Source: an uncultured Poribacteria bacterium (lineage in GTDB: Bacteria > Poribacteria > WGA-4E > WGA-3G). Taken from it: a stretch of 64,000 nt of DNA. Made by a program: the position numbers and the translations under genes. Numbering within the stretch: position 1 is the stretch's first letter; each line of letters begins with the position of its first letter. The stretch spans positions 3,528,506 to 3,592,505 of the forward strand of contig OX638316.1 in assembly GCA_951812525.1 (NCBI GenBank), read 5' to 3'. A model generated the notes under the pieces. The model made no database searches, had not been told where the DNA came from, and saw only the letters and a list, made by a program, of their open reading frames with translations. Below, in pieces: positions 62,509 to 64,000 of the stretch.

Positions 62509-63613
62509 TTATTTCGGGTGTGCCTTCATTTTCAGGTAGGCTTCAATGAAGGGATCTAACGCACCATCTAATACAGCATTAACGTTTCCAGTTTCGACGT
62601 TTGTGCGTAAATCCTTGACGCGTTGATACGGATGTAGCACGTATGAACGAATTTGGCTTCCAAAATCGATGTCGAGGCGTTCACTTCGTTGTTTTGAAAG
62701 TTCTTCTTCGCGTTCTGCCCGATACTTGTCATGGAGGCGCGAACGAAGCAGTTTCATTGCGATCTCTCGATTTTTATGCTGGGAACGTTCGTTCTGGCAC
62801 TGCACAATAATCCCGGTAGGTTTATGCGTAATCCGGACGGCTGAGTCTGTGACGTTGACGTGTTGCCCGCCTGCCCCACTTGCGCGATAGAAGTCTATTC
62901 GGAGGTCTTCTGTTTCGATATCTACCTCAACAGAATCGTCAATTTCAGGTGTGACATCAATAGCAGCGAAAGAGGTATGTCGACGTTTATTAAAATCGTA
63001 GGGCGACAACCGGACAAGTCTATGCACGCCAGCTTCAGCTTGTAAATAGCCGTAAGCCGAGTGCCCTTTGACGAGGATGGTTGCCCCTTTGATACCGGCT
63101 TCATCTCCCGCTGTGAGATCCACGATTTCAGTTTGATACCCGCGTTGATCACACCAGCGGAGATACATCCGCATCAACATCCCTGCCCAGTCTTGGGCAT
63201 CGACACCGCCTGCGCCGGAGTGAACGTTGAGAATGGCGTTGTTCCCGTCAAAATCGCCGTTCAGCATTAACCGCAGTTCCATCTGCTCAAGGCGGTTCGC
63301 GACGCTGTGTAAACCTTCTGCGATTTCGGTCTCTAAACTCTCGTCGTTTTCTTCACTCGCGAGTTCAAGCAGGGTCTGGATGTCTTCAATTTTCAGATTG
63401 AGTGCTTCATACGTCCCGAATTCATCACGGAGGACGGAGATACGCTGGTTGACTTTTTGGACCCGCTGGGCGTTGCTCCAAAAATCTGGGGCGGTGGTTG
63501 CTTCTTCGAGTTCAGTTAGCTCTTTTCGTTTTTCAGCCAGGTCAAAGATAGTCTCCGAGTTCTAAGAGACGGGTATGCATCTCTTCAACCTGTGTTTTTA
63601 AATCTACAAGCAT
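62509..63613 (-). CDS. prfB: Peptide chain release factor 2 (programmed +1 frameshift)
   Basis: RF2 of 367 aa made from two frames. Reading starts at the ATG at 63613 (GAGGAG upstream) and runs 23 codons to CTT-TGA. A +1 slip at CTT (63545-63547) skips T63544 and continues with GAC from 63543 to the stop at 62509. After the shift the protein continues DLAEKRKELTELE and matches RF2 throughout. The catalytic GGQ motif is GAGGQHVNVTDSAV. The codon-recognition tripeptide SPF reads SPY here (RLSPYDFNKRRHTSFA). RF2 ends translation at UGA/UAA, and the in-frame UGA gives the usual autoregulation. Confidence 0.95.
63541..63556 (-). promoter_or_regulatory. RF2 programmed frameshift site
   Basis: Minus strand reads GGAG-AC-TAT-CTT-TGA-C. 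GGAG acts as internal Shine-Dalgarno stimulator, CTT is the slippery codon, and TGA-C is the weak stop context. It differs from E. coli mainly in the shorter stimulator and one or two extra bases of spacing. Confidence 0.93.
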
Positions 63614-63631
63614 GTGGCTCCTCATAAAATA

Positions 63632-64000
63632 TTAGGAATCTCTACGGCGAGATCGAACTACGATTTGACTGCCGAACCATCCAACACAGATGATAGCACA
63701 GAGAATCGGAAACCAATCGCCATAGCGGGTATAGAGTGTATATTTGCGTTCTGAAGATGAAAGCAGCGGAACGGATGCAATCAGCACCTGTTGCGTCGTG
63801 TCCGGTGTTATCAAAGGCGTTGTTATCCTACCGAACCGATCAACGGCGCATGTGAATCCACCGTTCGCACAGCGAAATACTGCGATTCGATTCTCAACGG
63901 CGCGAAATGGTGCCATTGACAGGTGGAGTCCAGGGAAAGCGGTTCCTTTGAACCAAGCATCGTTCGTAAAGATTCCCATCACCTTCGCGCCTTTTTGGAC
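63632..64000 (-). CDS. lnt: Apolipoprotein N-acyltransferase, C-terminal part (5' end outside window)
   Basis: At least 122 codons open to the window edge. The C-terminal portion of the nitrilase domain is visible (FTNDAWFKGTAFPGLHLSMAPFRAVENRIAVFRCANGG), followed by the final TM anchor (WFPILCAIICVGWFGSQIVV). Lnt adds the third acyl chain to lipoproteins, feeding the Lol pathway encoded downstream. It ends 18 nt before prfB. Confidence 0.9.
   Translation of the reverse strand, partial: VQKGAKVMGIFTNDAWFKGTAFPGLHLSMAPFRAVENRIAVFRCANGGFTCAVDRFGRITTPLITPDTTQQVLIASVPLLSSSERKYTLYTRYGDWFPILCAIICVGWFGSQIVVRSRRRDS

Noticed and set aside
63542-63544. Nonsense mutation or sequencing error in prfB
   Set aside because: Position, CTT-TGA-C context and upstream GGAG fit the known RF2 programmed frameshift.
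1-64000. rRNA or tRNA genes
   Set aside because: Gaps were scanned by eye for conserved rRNA segments and cloverleaf/TψC patterns; none found. A tRNAscan run would settle weak cases.

Overview
The window looks like a contig from a diderm (Gram-negative) bacterium of the Candidatus Poribacteria / wider FCB-Planctomycetes type. Supporting signs are secreted LRR, lamin-tail, LamG and YWTD proteins, a sulfatase, a phytanoyl-CoA dioxygenase-like enzyme, many Gfo/Idh/MocA and sugar-isomerase genes, and dispersed 'AACCGC(A/G)CC' palindromes between genes. A complete outer-membrane biogenesis operon (lolC-lolD-bamA-skp-lpxD) shows that the cell has an outer membrane. The lineage is inferred from gene content; no rRNA or tRNA gene was seen.

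Layout. 1-2811 (-): 3'-truncated secreted LRR/LTD/YWTD protein. 3.2-9.1 kb (+): metal-homeostasis operon with an MntR/DtxR-type regulator behind its own palindromic operator, a ferritin-like/VIT fusion exporter and the TroABCD importer. 9.2-12.4 kb (+): exported DUF255 thioredoxin protein and a LamG protein. 12.7-15.6 kb (-): two paralogous ABC-2 permeases without an ATPase. 15.8-31.3 kb: catabolic and secreted-protein region (DegT aminotransferase, P1/DmpA peptidase, phosphodiesterase, PhyH, sulfatase, FemAB, mannonate-dehydratase-like enzyme, MocA oxidoreductases, LamG, beta/gamma-crystallin, PL22-like oligogalacturonate lyase, TIM-barrel isomerase).

31.4-41.9 kb is an accessory island rich in repeats. 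It holds two copies of a 196-bp element, each with a 21-codon ORF and a good ribosome binding site, followed by G-rich arrays. It also has a small two-gene operon, the tail of a lost methylase gene, and a putative defence cassette on the minus strand (PLD-SNF2 helicase, GxxExxY nuclease-like protein, Eco57I-type methylase). The GxxExxY gene sits between two near-identical palindromic elements. A 141/143-bp MITE-like element occurs at 27.7 and 41.5 kb, the second copy inside a perfect 9-bp direct repeat.

41.9-46.3 kb: SMP-30 lactonase, methyltransferase, tandem PurS-like protein, PIG-L deacetylase, small di-heme cytochrome c and PrmA. 46.5-64 kb is core genome on the minus strand. In transcription order it is lnt-prfB (with a programmed +1 frameshift)-lysS-two GNATs plus a GNAT relic-lolC-lolD-ilvE-bamA-skp-lpxD-UbiA prenyltransferase-TrmH/SpoU methyltransferase-GGGP synthase-grpE-dnaJ-prmA. 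The nearby GGGP synthase and UbiA-type prenyltransferase suggest a capacity for archaeal-type ether lipids.
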